Assembly (NCBI GenBank): GCA_964654135.1
Contig: CAZZHV010000002.1
Coordinates: 1-64,000, forward strand
Reading direction: 5' to 3'
Length of the DNA: 64,000 nt
Source of the DNA: CAMLQK01 sp964654135
GTDB lineage: Bacteria > Patescibacteriota > Saccharimonadia > Saccharimonadales > UBA4665
A program made the translations under genes and the position numbers. Every line of letters starts with the position of its first letter. Position 1 is the stretch's first letter. Below are positions 41,633 to 51,209 of the stretch, one piece after another. Under the pieces are notes generated by a model. That model was given only the letters and a program-made list of their open reading frames with translations, had not been told where the DNA came from and did no database searches.

Positions 41633-42520
41633 TTATGAGCTGAGGCTCAAGATAATAACGCCACTAATGCTCACAAACGCGCCGATCAGCGGAATGCGGT
41701 CAATAAGCTCATCAAAGTGACGGCGCGCAAGAAGTACGGTGAGAACTGGGTAACAGGCTGACAACGCCGAAACAATGGCGCCCGAGCTCTTTTCTCGAGA
41801 TAAGCCAATATTAAGCGCAACAGCGGCACAGAGCGAAATTGCGCCAGACAGAAGGATGAACTTGTTCTTGCAACCTGCAAGTACGTGGCTGATTGTTATC
41901 TTTTCTGTGGTGATGAACGGTATAAAAACGCCAAACGCTACGGCCATGGCGCCAAATTCGATAAGTGATGCGAGTTGCCACCCTAGCCGCGAAATGGCCT
42001 GGGAGGCAAGCGCGTACCCTGCTCCCCACGCCACAGCAGTAAAAAGTCCCAGGACTGGTCCTTTTTCGAGCTTACGGCTAACACCCCGAATGGACAGCAT
42101 GCCAGAAGCAGCCATGACTCCTGTCATGATCATGAGTATTGCAATGAGCTGCACACTGCTCGGCTGTGCGTGAAAGATTACCAGGGCTACGAGAGTCGTA
42201 ATTAACGGATACGCTGCGCTTAAGGGAGACACGAGGCCAACTGGCCCTAGTGCAAGACCCCTAAAGTACATAAGGGCGCCAAGTGTTATAACTGCCCCAC
42301 TGGCTATCGCGTACCATACGCCATCGGCTTGCACGTGGTGCCCTTGTGAGAAAAATAACAGGTAGATAATTGCATAACCGAGCGCCACGAACCCGTTGAT
42401 CAGAAGAGATGCCAAAAGCGGTCCGGCAGATTTGGAGGCTTTAGCGTCAAAGAAACCCGAAAATCCCCATCCTATGCCAGCAGCAAGGCCGCACATGATT
42501 GCAATAATGTCTGTTCGCAT
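41633..42520 (-). CDS. EamA/DMT-superfamily transporter
   Basis: A 295-residue protein of ten membrane helices in two EamA halves, of the drug/metabolite transporter superfamily. The first half starts IIAIMCGLAAGIGWGFSGFF and has GLALGPVGLVSPLSAAYPL; the second has AALNIGLSREKSSGAIVSAL and ACYPVLTVLLA. Substrate not predictable. The ATG at 42520 is preferred over an upstream ATG because TATGCT lies seven bases before it. Divergent from 42588. Confidence 0.88.
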   Translation of the reverse strand: MRTDIIAIMCGLAAGIGWGFSGFFDAKASKSAGPLLASLLINGFVALGYAIIYLLFFSQGHHVQADGVWYAIASGAVITLGALMYFRGLALGPVGLVSPLSAAYPLITTLVALVIFHAQPSSVQLIAILMIMTGVMAASGMLSIRGVSRKLEKGPVLGLFTAVAWGAGYALASQAISRLGWQLASLIEFGAMAVAFGVFIPFITTEKITISHVLAGCKNKFILLSGAISLCAAVALNIGLSREKSSGAIVSALSACYPVLTVLLARRHFDELIDRIPLIGAFVSISGVIILSLSS

Positions 42521-42587
42521 GCACTTAAGCATACATGATTGCTGTACATATGTGCTACAATTTGTCAAAAGCGTTAGCATCAAATAT

Positions 42588-43577
42588 ATGAGTTTCGATA
42601 CAATCCCCCATTCAAATGAACAGATGGAGGGATTTTTTGGTCAAAACCAGCAAGCTTTGGACGAGTTTGCCGAGGCCTTTGACTGTGATTGGCAGCATCA
42701 GCCAGAGGCGCTTGTGACTCATATGCAGCGTTGGGTGCAAAATCCCATTGGGTTGGAGATGACTCCTCGACGGGAACAAGCAATATGGAAAATATTCGAT
42801 CTTACGAATATGCGTAATGAAATCAAAGGGCCTGGCGGCATGTACGACCAGGTCCTTATTTTTGGCGCCAAAATGCATGTTACCGAGCAGCGCACGGCTT
42901 GTGCTTATGAGCATCTTACACGCGAGGAGGATCCGGTTCGACTCAAACCAGAGGGTAAGATCGTATTCCTTGGCAGTGAGCGCATCCGTCGCCCTACCGA
43001 AGGTAAGGCCGTTACAGAGGTGTTGTATGCTGCAAACGATTGTGCTGACGCGTGGCTTCGTATGGAGCGTACTAAACTTCAAGATGAACGTATAGCTACC
43101 GAAACAGAGTGCGGCCGCTTGAGCCTGGTGCGACATTTTGGCGAGCTTGCACTACAAGAAGTTGTTATCGGTGAAGATGGACACGTCGAAGATATGCGGC
43201 TCAAAAGTCCTGAGCTGCCGCAAGAAATTATTTTGCTGAATGGCCGATCGGTGACGCGTGATGTTGCTGGCGAGCCCCGTACCACCACTGAATCAGAGAT
43301 TATCGAGTGGGCTCAGCGTCACGTTAGCCTAGACTTTCCCCAGCGCGTGCTTGTGGTCGCCGGTAATCCATACCAACAACGCATGATGCTGGCGTCTCGG
43401 CGTGTATTGCGTGCCATGGGAATTGATAATATAGCACTCGAAGGTTGCGGCCCTGCATCACCTGAGGGCCTTTCGGCTCGTGCGGCGGTCCGTGAATTTG
43501 CAAAACGTCTTTGGGATGAAGTACGTGTGCCTAGCTCTGCTGAAGATGCCAGTCGATTGGGGCGAGTACCGGAGTAA
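42588..43577 (+). CDS. Hypothetical protein, possibly DUF218-related
   Basis: A 329-residue soluble protein. The C-terminal half has IILLNGRSVTRDVAG, TTTESEIIEWAQRHV and RVLVVAGNPYQQRMMLASRR. This order faintly resembles DUF218 (SanA/ElyC/YdcF) proteins, where a TxTxEN-like motif precedes a strand and a YHMxRA-like helix. The resemblance is weak and there is no membrane anchor. The 3' end overlaps the convergent deaminase by 47 bases. Confidence 0.45.
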   Translation: MSFDTIPHSNEQMEGFFGQNQQALDEFAEAFDCDWQHQPEALVTHMQRWVQNPIGLEMTPRREQAIWKIFDLTNMRNEIKGPGGMYDQVLIFGAKMHVTEQRTACAYEHLTREEDPVRLKPEGKIVFLGSERIRRPTEGKAVTEVLYAANDCADAWLRMERTKLQDERIATETECGRLSLVRHFGELALQEVVIGEDGHVEDMRLKSPELPQEIILLNGRSVTRDVAGEPRTTTESEIIEWAQRHVSLDFPQRVLVVAGNPYQQRMMLASRRVLRAMGIDNIALEGCGPASPEGLSARAAVREFAKRLWDEVRVPSSAEDASRLGRVPE

Positions 43578-44091
43578 CGTAGATCTGAGTTTCGTCGGCT
43601 AGCTTTTCTATTTCTGCCATGTTGATGGATCCAGAGGCGACATATTTCTCAGCTGGCCAGCTAGTCGCCCACATTTGCGCGCACTCTTTAGCAAGAATGC
43701 CAGTGGTTAGCGTTGTCTTAAAACGTGGCTGGGTAAAAAATAAAGGCATATGTTCGATAGATGCGGTTGCTCCGCTTTTATCAAAATTAACGCCAGAGAC
43801 AACATGTCGAATACCACTCATAAGAATTGCGCCAAAGCACATAGGACAGGGTTCAAAAGTTGTATACAATGTTAGGTCTTTGTCGGTGTATTCGAAGTGC
43901 TCGGCTTGTAGCTCGGTGATAGCTTGAATCTCGGCGTGTGCTAAACGGTTTTTCGAGGAGTATACCTCGTTGTGTCCTCGTGCAATTATCTTGCCTTCGA
44001 AGACAATGACACACCCAATTGCCCAATTATTTCCATCACGGGCTATAGTCGCTTCCTTGAGCGCTTCACGCATAAAATGCTTGTCAATCAT
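43531..44091 (-). CDS. Cytidine/deoxycytidylate deaminase-family protein
   Basis: A 186-residue zinc-dependent deaminase. The motif pair is HAEIQAITEL (His zinc ligand and catalytic Glu, about residue 52) and PCPMCFGAIL (two Cys ligands, about 82). The family includes guanine deaminase and tRNA adenosine deaminase TadA; the C-terminal extension after residue 130 favours a nucleobase deaminase, but this is not certain. CATAAT lies eight bases before the ATG. Confidence 0.85.
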   Translation of the reverse strand: MIDKHFMREALKEATIARDGNNWAIGCVIVFEGKIIARGHNEVYSSKNRLAHAEIQAITELQAEHFEYTDKDLTLYTTFEPCPMCFGAILMSGIRHVVSGVNFDKSGATASIEHMPLFFTQPRFKTTLTTGILAKECAQMWATSWPAEKYVASGSINMAEIEKLADETQIYVTPVLAPIDWHLQQS

Positions 44092-44107
44092 GGCCAGCTA
44101 TTATGAA

Positions 44108-45769
44108 CTAGAGCAGCGTCCATGTCCAGGTGGGAGTGCCACCACTGTAAGTAAGTGTTATCTTTTTGCCTGTTGGGAGTATAGCCATACCCGCGCCAGT
44201 TAGTACCGTGGTGCCGTCTACTGCAACACCCGTAACTGTTGCGCCGTTGGCATTAACCTGTACTGCTGCATCTCGCCAGAATGGGTTGCGGAAGGCTGTG
44301 GTGCTGGCAGAAACGGTCGGAGCGGTAGTGGCGCCAGGACTCTTGTCGAGGTATGTTACCTTAACACCTGTTGGATCAGATACATTAATGGTACTTATGA
44401 TACCTCCTAGGTTGATCTCGCCGACTCCGGTTCCGGCAGTGTCGACGACATGATTCATGCTTCCCTCTGTAGATAGTACGTTAACAACTATCTTACCGCC
44501 GGCTACGATAAAGATGCCGTTAACACAGGCCTCGATACTTGCACTACCAATCCAGTTATAGTGGAATTGCCCTACAGAGCTAAAGAAGCCACCTGTTAGC
44601 ATGCCTGTGTAGCAATAAATGGCTGCCAGACGATCTGCACTCAGGTGCTCACCTAGGTAGAAGCCGTAAGTGGCGCCTTCGACGCTACAGTTATTCATAA
44701 CTGAGAGGTCATTGTTGCCAGGGACTGGCATGGCAATACCAAGATTCCAGCCAGGACTTGTGTAGGTGCCGTTGAGCTGTGTTGGTGTTGCTGCTGGGTA
44801 AAACGCGACATTTTCAAGGTGCGCATTGGCCATGCCTCGTAGGTCTATGCCGGATGTGTCAGAGCCTCGAGCTGTGAACGGAACTTGTATCTGGATGCCT
44901 TTAATAACGATGTTACAGTTGGAATAGTTGGCACCAGACACATAACCATTCGGCAAGGTTGGCCCACCGATAACACTGCCCTCGTTCGAAGAGCCCGATT
45001 GATCGGTGGCATTCCAGGTTGACTTGAGGACAACACCGTTAAGTTGTGGAGTGGTAGCGTTCCAGTGTGGCATTGATGCAGAATCTTCGGTACCGAGTAG
45101 TGCCAGCGTAACTTTGTTGGCCGTAGCACTGATAATTGGCAGGGCTAGCTGGGCATTACCGCTGCGATCGGTGCGAGCTGCAGATGATAAAAGATATATG
45201 GCTGGTGGAAAAATGACCTCAGCGTAACCGCTATTAGCCACTGCGTATGCGGAGGCGGCATCAATAGCAGACTGAATAGCCGCCGTGTCGTTTGTAGACC
45301 CGTCACCTAATGCACCATATGCTTTTACGTTGAACTGCCAGGCATTGGTGGCTGGAGTTTGCCAGCTGGCTGCACTCGCGCTTGTTGCAGAGAGAACCTT
45401 GCCAGATGCTGGTGTGCCGCTAATAGTTACGCCATTAACTTTGGCGACAGTTGGATTAGGGTATGTACCGCTCAGGTCGCCACCTGCGCTTGCGCCAGAC
45501 TGCAACGCACCTGTTATACGACTGTCGTCTCCGGCTGCTATGGTGCCGCTCGTCGTACCGAAAGTGAGGTTGGCTGCCGGTACTTTTGAGGAACCGTTAA
45601 GTGGCGCATAGCCGCTTGCCTGTCCTTTGTTTGCGGACATTTCTGCGCCAGCTGAGGAGACCTGACTTCCCTTAAGCGTGCCATCTGCATTGTGTGACAC
45701 TTCTAGATAGTCATTGAGGATAGTTCCCCACGCACCACTGTCGGAGCCCGGATTTGGGAGACGTGACAT
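44108..45769 (-). CDS. RLP-motif surface protein with pectate-lyase-like beta-helix
   Basis: A 553-residue protein. It starts with the RLPxPGxDxGxWG signature, then LNDYLEVSHNADGTLKG, shared with the products of 46068 and 62458. Residues 45-130 are Gly/Ser/Thr-rich. From residue 145, YGALGDGSTNDTAAIQSAID is the start of the pectate lyase superfamily right-handed beta-helix, as in phage tailspikes. The C-terminal 60 residues are strand-rich. No classical signal peptide. Probably a surface or appendage protein that binds or cuts polysaccharide, inferred from the fold. Confidence 0.75.
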   Translation of the reverse strand: MSRLPNPGSDSGAWGTILNDYLEVSHNADGTLKGSQVSSAGAEMSANKGQASGYAPLNGSSKVPAANLTFGTTSGTIAAGDDSRITGALQSGASAGGDLSGTYPNPTVAKVNGVTISGTPASGKVLSATSASAASWQTPATNAWQFNVKAYGALGDGSTNDTAAIQSAIDAASAYAVANSGYAEVIFPPAIYLLSSAARTDRSGNAQLALPIISATANKVTLALLGTEDSASMPHWNATTPQLNGVVLKSTWNATDQSGSSNEGSVIGGPTLPNGYVSGANYSNCNIVIKGIQIQVPFTARGSDTSGIDLRGMANAHLENVAFYPAATPTQLNGTYTSPGWNLGIAMPVPGNNDLSVMNNCSVEGATYGFYLGEHLSADRLAAIYCYTGMLTGGFFSSVGQFHYNWIGSASIEACVNGIFIVAGGKIVVNVLSTEGSMNHVVDTAGTGVGEINLGGIISTINVSDPTGVKVTYLDKSPGATTAPTVSASTTAFRNPFWRDAAVQVNANGATVTGVAVDGTTVLTGAGMAILPTGKKITLTYSGGTPTWTWTLL

Positions 45770-46067
45770 ACGGATTGTTACCTTGTATTACGTTTATGTC
45801 TATTATAAGGCACAAGCGCTATAGAAAGCCACAGAAAAGCTCTGCAATCGCCTACCCCTGTCAAGCATAGAGTACGCAGTGAGATATGTATGTCATGTGT
45901 TGTTATTCGAAGGAGCTTATGCTAACATCAGCAAGTTCGAATGTGAGGCGGCAGGTTTTGAACCAAAAGCACCTCCGTTAATGTGGGTCGATTTTTACAA
46001 ACGAAGTAGCAAAAACCACCTGAGTGGGTAGCTTTTTTGTTGTGCCAAAAATAAATAAGGATTATAT
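45770..46067 (+). other. 298-bp intergenic region
   Basis: Nothing certain. A 44-codon frame (45897-46031, GTG start, with FECEAAGFEPKAPPL) ends inside a terminator-like CCAC-ctga-GTGG repeat followed by six T (46013-46038). It could be a gene remnant. A GTTCGAATG near 45935 recalls a tRNA T-loop, but no cloverleaf can be built. Confidence 0.35.
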
Positions 46068-47609
46068 ATGACCAGACTGCCACAACCCGGAAAAGATGCA
46101 GGTAACTGGGGTAAATTATTAAATGATTTTCTCGGTGTATCGCATTATACTGACGGAACTATTAGGCCGATAACATTCAAGGAGCAACCTGAGCGTACCG
46201 GTCAGTTAGTTATGGAAGCTGTCGATGATCCAAACGGCTATGTCGCTAAGAACATTGCATTTAGAGCTCGCGGCGAATTATCTCGCGGTGGTCCTGTATG
46301 GTTCGATAACAATGGTCGATTGCAAACTTGGATCGGCTGGCACGACAAGATTCCATCCGGCTCATCACATCATGGCTTCGAAGTAAAAACTGCAAGCGAT
46401 CCCAGTGGGCCCGCTCCAGATGTGCTCGCAACTCGTTTCCGCCTTCGCTCAGATGCCGACCGCACCCAGGCTGCATTCTATAGTCTCGAAAACCTATATC
46501 TTGACCACGGTGCCTTTGAGCCAGATACAAAGTTTGGTGTCGTCTTTGATACGCCCCAGACTGGTGATGTTGTTTCGGGCAATTCTAGCGGTCGCTATCG
46601 TCTCGGTAAAGTCGTAACCGCTGTCGACGCCTATGGCGCCGCTACGCTTGATATTTCCGCTGGTCTCGATAACTGTACTGCCGGCAAGATTCATCTCTTT
46701 CGTGATGCTAACGTGCCAAACGCCCAATTTGTTATCTACGCAGCTGACGACTCCACAACGCAAGTCTTCTACGTAGATGCCAAAACTGGGAATACCTTTA
46801 TCACCGGCCGTTTGCAAAATAAGCTGCTTGACGGCACTACCCTTTCTGAGTCGCGCTCTATCTTGGACGCTAGTTCTAATACGGTTGTCGAAAACGATGT
46901 CTTTACTACAGATAGCACCCGTAATGCGAGCGTGCGATTCTTCCGCAACACCAACACGACGGCTACCAAAAAAGTTCGTGTTATGAAGGGCGACGGCACT
47001 AATACCGACAGTGTTGTCATTGACGCTGGCGCAAGTACTATCTCTGCACTGGGCCAAGATGGCGTAACGCTACAGCCAGCCGTTCTTGATGATGACCCTC
47101 GTTTATCTGGTGGTATTTCTACGATGCGCTCGAGCGATGTTTCTACAATGGACAGACTTTTTGCGACATCTAATCTTAACCTTACTTCCGGTAGTGTTTA
47201 TGCAATTCGCGCAAAAGTACGCAAAGCCGGCACATTTACTAAAATTCGCTTTGCAACCGGTACTACTGCCCCATCTGGAGTAACAGATGTACGTGCTGGC
47301 GTGTTTAACGCCACAACTCTGGTTGCTGTCTCGCAGACTGCTAACATTAGTAGCTCTGTTAGTGGTGCAAACCTTGTTGTTGAGGCTGCTCTCGGCACCC
47401 CTGTTACGCTCGCCACTGGGAGTGAAATATTCCTGGGTCTTGGTTTTACAGGTACTTCCCTACAGCTTAAAGGCGCTACAGTGCCCGCACCGATGGCGGC
47501 ACTTGCCCCAGCTATGTCACGTACCGGTACGTATGTGGCTGGTTCAGCTCTTGGCTCTGCCGGTGGCTCTGCTACCGGTAACATCCTTTGGGTAGAATTA
47601 GTTCCCTAG
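46068..47609 (+). CDS. RLP-motif surface fibre-like protein
   Basis: A 513-residue protein that opens with the RLPxPGxDxGxWG signature followed by LNDFLGVSHYTDGTIRP. The rest is strand-rich and poor in Cys, with segments like a tail-fibre shaft (GNTFITGRLQNKLLDGT, HxG-type patterns). A C-terminal domain of about 140 residues has features of a jelly-roll (LTSGSVYAIRAKVRKAGTF, GSEIFLGLGFTG). Function unknown; surface display or adhesion is inferred from the architecture. AAGGA lies six bases before the ATG. Confidence 0.68.
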   Translation: MTRLPQPGKDAGNWGKLLNDFLGVSHYTDGTIRPITFKEQPERTGQLVMEAVDDPNGYVAKNIAFRARGELSRGGPVWFDNNGRLQTWIGWHDKIPSGSSHHGFEVKTASDPSGPAPDVLATRFRLRSDADRTQAAFYSLENLYLDHGAFEPDTKFGVVFDTPQTGDVVSGNSSGRYRLGKVVTAVDAYGAATLDISAGLDNCTAGKIHLFRDANVPNAQFVIYAADDSTTQVFYVDAKTGNTFITGRLQNKLLDGTTLSESRSILDASSNTVVENDVFTTDSTRNASVRFFRNTNTTATKKVRVMKGDGTNTDSVVIDAGASTISALGQDGVTLQPAVLDDDPRLSGGISTMRSSDVSTMDRLFATSNLNLTSGSVYAIRAKVRKAGTFTKIRFATGTTAPSGVTDVRAGVFNATTLVAVSQTANISSSVSGANLVVEAALGTPVTLATGSEIFLGLGFTGTSLQLKGATVPAPMAALAPAMSRTGTYVAGSALGSAGGSATGNILWVELVP

Positions 47610-47662
47610 TTCTGTTGCATATGCACAGATGACAATCTAAATAATCATCTCTGGTGGTGCAA

Positions 47663-47745
47663 CAGGTGGGACGCGGTTTGCGGGGTTGCCGCATATCCTT
47701 TCGGATTACCACGTCCCACCTGGGTGTCCATTACTGGACGGTTTT
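47663..47745. terminator. Large inverted repeat and terminator between convergent genes
   Basis: CAGGTGGGACG (47663-47673) pairs perfectly with CGTCCCACCTG (47712-47722). A second hairpin GTCCA-ttac-TGGAC (47726-47739) is followed by GGTTTTTG. It ends the plus-strand fibre gene and lies after the minus-strand glycosyltransferase gene. Confidence 0.7.
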
Positions 47746-47786
47746 TGTTAGTACTTGTTTAACCAGATGGTTCTTGTTGAAGGGTG

Positions 47787-49271
47787 TTACTTGACCGGTT
47801 TCGCCAGCTCGAGGATGGTGATGTCCTCCTTGAAGCCCCTGAAGGTCTTCAACTTGCGGGCGGTCGCCAGCAGCTCGTTGGTTGTGTGGTCCCGAGGCGG
47901 CTGCTGGGTGTGCGAGTTGTACGTGATCATGTACGTCGCGTGGTGACACGCTCCGCTGTGCGCGAGCTTGCAGTAGGGCTGACTGATGACCGCGCCGACC
48001 GATTCCTCGGTAATGACTATGGCGTTCGCCGGCAGGTTGTTGTGCGCCCATATGGCGGTTGCCTTGAGGGCGTTGTCGTCGCCGACGGCGATACGAACCT
48101 GGAACGCGATGGCGTTGCCGATGACGATGGCGATGAACGCCAACGCCGCACCGACGATGATCAGCGGTCGCCTTGTGGGCTTGCGCTTCTCGTCACCGGT
48201 GAGGGCCTTCGCCTCCTGGGTCTGCTCCCGCATCTGCAGCTCGCTTGCGAGGTAGCAGAACAGCGGAACGATCACCATGATCAGGTAGTGCGGCAATACC
48301 AGCTTCATGAGGCCGAAGCACAGAATCGAGCTTGCCGCCCACGAGAACAGGATGGTGTTGTCGCCGATCGTCTTGACGCTCCGTTCCCGGATCATCTTGA
48401 CCACCCTCACCAGGACCATGACGCCCGCGACGACCAGCAGCAACAGCGTGACCACGAAGATCTTGTACTGGTCGACCAACGGGTCGATCAGATCGCTGAG
48501 GCTGTTGACCGCGCCGCGGGATTCGCGCATGCCCAAGATCCTTTGGATCTGGACGGTGCTCTCGTCCCAGTACGTCGTGCCGTAGTTCATCGACATGACG
48601 CCGATGTACGCCGCGCAAGTCGCGATGGCTGTGCCGACGAGCGCGAAGTGCTTCTTGTGGTCGCACCGCACGATGAGCCAGTTGATCAGGACCGCGATCA
48701 GGAAGTACACGCCGACGTGTTTGAACACGACGACGAACCCGAGGACCCCGCCTGCGGCGATGAACCTGCCGAGACTGGGGGCCTTGAGAGCCTTCCAGTA
48801 GAGCCAGAGACCCACGACGCCGATCGGCATCATGAGGTTCTCGAACCAACCGACCCTGTTCGTGAACACGGTCCAGCCGTCGACGGCCAAGACGCCGGTG
48901 GCGATCAGGGCCCACTTGTCACCTATCTGCTTCCGCAGCCAGAGGCCGAGGAGCAGCAGCATGACGAGCGAGCCGATCGCCGCCAGAACGCGTGCTTCCG
49001 GAATGCCGGTGCCGAACACCCTGTACCAGAGACCCAGCGCCATGAAGTACAGCGGCGGGTGGTAGAGGTACGGTTGGGCTCCGAAACCGGCTTCCGTCTT
49101 GGCCTGCAGCAGATCGTGATTCGCCATGTTGGCGCCGATCACACTGTAGACACTCTCGTCCCAGTCGTAGCCCGGGCGCGTGGCGATGTGCCAGAAGCGC
49201 AGCAGGCCGGCGACGAGCAGGATGCCGGTCAGTATGAGGGGGAATCCCCGCATTCTTCGTATGGCGTTCAC
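47787..49271 (-). CDS. GC-rich gene: GT39/ArnT-like membrane glycosyltransferase
   Basis: A 494-residue polytopic protein of the dolichyl-phosphate-mannose protein mannosyltransferase/ArnT type. An early acidic motif in PGYDWDESVYS (about residue 33), YLYHPPLYFMALGLWYRVFG, and FTNRVGWFENLMMP mark the catalytic loops; ten or more helices follow. It would transfer a sugar from a polyprenyl-phosphate donor on the outer face. The start is a GTG behind GAAGGGAAAG; the longer open frame upstream only shadows the preceding gene. It lies 26 bases after that gene. Confidence 0.82.
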   Translation of the reverse strand: MNAIRRMRGFPLILTGILLVAGLLRFWHIATRPGYDWDESVYSVIGANMANHDLLQAKTEAGFGAQPYLYHPPLYFMALGLWYRVFGTGIPEARVLAAIGSLVMLLLLGLWLRKQIGDKWALIATGVLAVDGWTVFTNRVGWFENLMMPIGVVGLWLYWKALKAPSLGRFIAAGGVLGFVVVFKHVGVYFLIAVLINWLIVRCDHKKHFALVGTAIATCAAYIGVMSMNYGTTYWDESTVQIQRILGMRESRGAVNSLSDLIDPLVDQYKIFVVTLLLLVVAGVMVLVRVVKMIRERSVKTIGDNTILFSWAASSILCFGLMKLVLPHYLIMVIVPLFCYLASELQMREQTQEAKALTGDEKRKPTRRPLIIVGAALAFIAIVIGNAIAFQVRIAVGDDNALKATAIWAHNNLPANAIVITEESVGAVISQPYCKLAHSGACHHATYMITYNSHTQQPPRDHTTNELLATARKLKTFRGFKEDITILELAKPVK

Positions 49272-49297
49272 TAGTGTGTCTTTCCCTTCGGAGGGTT

Positions 49298-50926
49298 CTA
49301 GGCCGTTTCGGCGGATGCCGGACGGACGATCCTGAGCTTGAGCGTTTGCACGCCAGCTTGTTTCGCGTGAGCGATGAACTGGATCTCGCGTACCTCTGGC
49401 ATGACGAGTGCTCGACGTGCCATGAGGCGCCTGGTGAGTCCGATGACGAACATCGTGCCCAGCAGGAGCGAGATGAACGGGTAGATCGCTCCCTGCATGT
49501 GCCTGGTGGCCAGGATTGACGATGCCGCCAGCCCTGTGGTTACACCCGCTACGAGTACGCCGATAGCGAAGGGGTTCAGTACGGCAAGTGCCACACCGAT
49601 ACCGACCAACGCGTAGAACAGGCGCAGCTGCTTGACTCGCCGACGCGCAAAGGTGCAATCCTTGTACGTGACGATCAAGTCGGCGCAGCCCTTGCCCGAA
49701 CGCAAGTACTCCCGGATGAGAGGCCTGAGACCTTCTCGGTGGTAGCGCTTGCAGTTGAGCCGGGGCGTGCAGTAGATGCCGTAACCGTTCTGGATCATCC
49801 ACGACATCCAGCTGTAGTCCTCGTACGAGTTGGTGAAGGCCGGGTTGGGGCCGCCTACCTTCTCGTAGAGCTCACGCGTGATCGCAAAGTTCGCGGTCAC
49901 CGGGAATTTCTCCCGCTTCAGCGTGTGAGGGTTCAGCAGGAACTCGTTGGCGATGCGCGGCGTTTTGGTTGCGACCGGGTTTTTGTCGATGTAGCGGCTC
50001 CAGAAGGAATCGCCCAGGCCGACAACCGGTCCCGCCACTGCATGCACGACGCCACCGAGCATCGACGAGACTTCCAGCGCCCAAGTGGGCTCGGGAATGA
50101 CGTCGTCGTCGATGACGGCGAGGACAGACGAGATGATCGAGGTGTGCTCCAGCCCGATGCTGCGCTTCATGTTGGAGTCGCGCCCTGGCGAGTCCACATT
50201 GACGCCGATACGTCGGATACCGTCGCCGAACTCCTCCAGGTATTCCCAGGCGGAGTCGTTGATGTCACCGACGACGATGATCTCGATCGGGTGTGGGTAA
50301 TGCTGGTTCTGCAGCGCACGGACCGTCTGGGCGATGCTGCCCTTGTTGGCCTTGGTGCAAATTGCCACCGAAATGTGCGGTGCAAAAGCCGGCAACTCTG
50401 GAAGCGGCGTCTTCTCCGAGTCAGTCGACTCGTTGAACGCTTTTCCCGGCACCACCTGGTCGTCCGTGTCCTTCGCCTTGACCTCGCGGAACGTGAACTT
50501 GTCACCAACTACGAAATTGAACATTGTCACGAGGACGATGCACAAAGTGTTGGCGATCAGGTAATTCACGTGCGCCCAGATCAGAGCGTTGAACATGACT
50601 TGGTTGAGCGGGATGGTGACGATGCGCGAGACATGGAAACGTCCCAACATGCGCCAGATGCTCACGTCGCGCCGATCACGCCAGGTGATCTTGTAGTTCA
50701 GCACGAAGTTGAGCTCGATGGACACCACGGCCTGAATCGCATATGCCACACTGGGACTCCAGTGCAGTACGTCGACGCAGAGGTACAGCGTGGCGTAGCC
50801 GACCAGCATCACGAAGATGCCGATACTGCCGAAGATCAGCTTGCGCTTGAGCTTGCTGATCAGACCTATCGCTCTCCGAAAAGCCGAACTCTTGGTCGCC
50901 TTGTGGCGGCCCTGTTGGGGAGTCAA
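49298..50926 (-). CDS. GC-rich gene: GtrA-GT2 fusion glycosyltransferase
   Basis: A 542-residue fusion. Residues 25-150 form a GtrA-like four-helix membrane domain (IFVMLVGYATLYLCVDVLHW, NFVLNYKITW, VGDKFTFRE). Residues 185-420 are a GT2 glycosyltransferase domain (ISVAICTKANKGSIAQTVRA, VLAVIDDDVIPEP as the DxD-like site, NSYEDYSWMSWMIQNG), followed by C-terminal membrane helices. GtrA domains move polyprenyl-linked sugars across the membrane. TTG start with AAGGG upstream. First gene of an operon with 47787-49271. Confidence 0.8.
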   Translation of the reverse strand: MTPQQGRHKATKSSAFRRAIGLISKLKRKLIFGSIGIFVMLVGYATLYLCVDVLHWSPSVAYAIQAVVSIELNFVLNYKITWRDRRDVSIWRMLGRFHVSRIVTIPLNQVMFNALIWAHVNYLIANTLCIVLVTMFNFVVGDKFTFREVKAKDTDDQVVPGKAFNESTDSEKTPLPELPAFAPHISVAICTKANKGSIAQTVRALQNQHYPHPIEIIVVGDINDSAWEYLEEFGDGIRRIGVNVDSPGRDSNMKRSIGLEHTSIISSVLAVIDDDVIPEPTWALEVSSMLGGVVHAVAGPVVGLGDSFWSRYIDKNPVATKTPRIANEFLLNPHTLKREKFPVTANFAITRELYEKVGGPNPAFTNSYEDYSWMSWMIQNGYGIYCTPRLNCKRYHREGLRPLIREYLRSGKGCADLIVTYKDCTFARRRVKQLRLFYALVGIGVALAVLNPFAIGVLVAGVTTGLAASSILATRHMQGAIYPFISLLLGTMFVIGLTRRLMARRALVMPEVREIQFIAHAKQAGVQTLKLRIVRPASAETA

Positions 50927-51017
50927 AACTTTCCCTTCTTAAAGAACGCGCCTCGAATGAAACATCCGGGGCGATTTGTGGTTGTGCAAGTAGACTTACA
51001 TACAAAACGATAGCATG

Positions 51018-51026
51018 TTATCCACA
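51018..51026 (+). promoter_or_regulatory. Perfect DnaA-box 9-mer
   Basis: TTATCCACA matches the DnaA box exactly. It sits in the promoter-leader of the GtrA-GT2 gene. A single box, so possibly chance. Confidence 0.35.
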
Positions 51027-51103
51027 GGCGTGCAATTGCAATTTGTACAGATGATTGTATATAAACACCTCTGTAAGATGCTTATGTAGAATGATCTGTG
51101 ATG

Positions 51104-51162
51104 CATGGACGGGCGGCTTCTGGCAGGCTGGATTGCCCGAGAATTCGCCCGTCCCTTGGCGT
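51104..51162 (-). other. 3' inverted repeat of DPM1-like gene
   Basis: GACGGGCG pairs with CGCCCGTC across a loop that carries a smaller GGGCAATCCAGCC-type stem. It lies about 50 bases after the stop of 51210-52034. Confidence 0.5.
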
Positions 51163-51209
51163 TGTAATCGCCGATGTCGCATGCACGATGTTGCTAGAGC
51201 TGCCTCGAG

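Noticed and set aside
45897..46031. tRNA-like GTTCGAAT word and 44-codon frame
   Set aside because: No acceptor, D or anticodon stems can be drawn. The short frame has no start signal or family, so it is kept only as a possible remnant.
47784..49274. 496-residue plus-strand frame opposite the GT39-like gene
   Set aside because: It is the reverse complement of a GC-rich gene, full of D/R/V/H shadow composition, with no domain. The minus strand encodes a clear membrane glycosyltransferase.
49272..49802. N-terminal extension of the GT39-like frame
   Set aside because: The extra 177 residues overlap the 3' end of the GtrA-GT2 gene in another frame. GTG at 49271 has GAAGGGAAAG upstream and begins a normal membrane protein.
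49739..51013. 424-residue plus-strand frame opposite the GtrA-GT2 gene
   Set aside because: Shadow of a GC-rich coding strand; no motifs, and the minus-strand product is a recognisable fusion.
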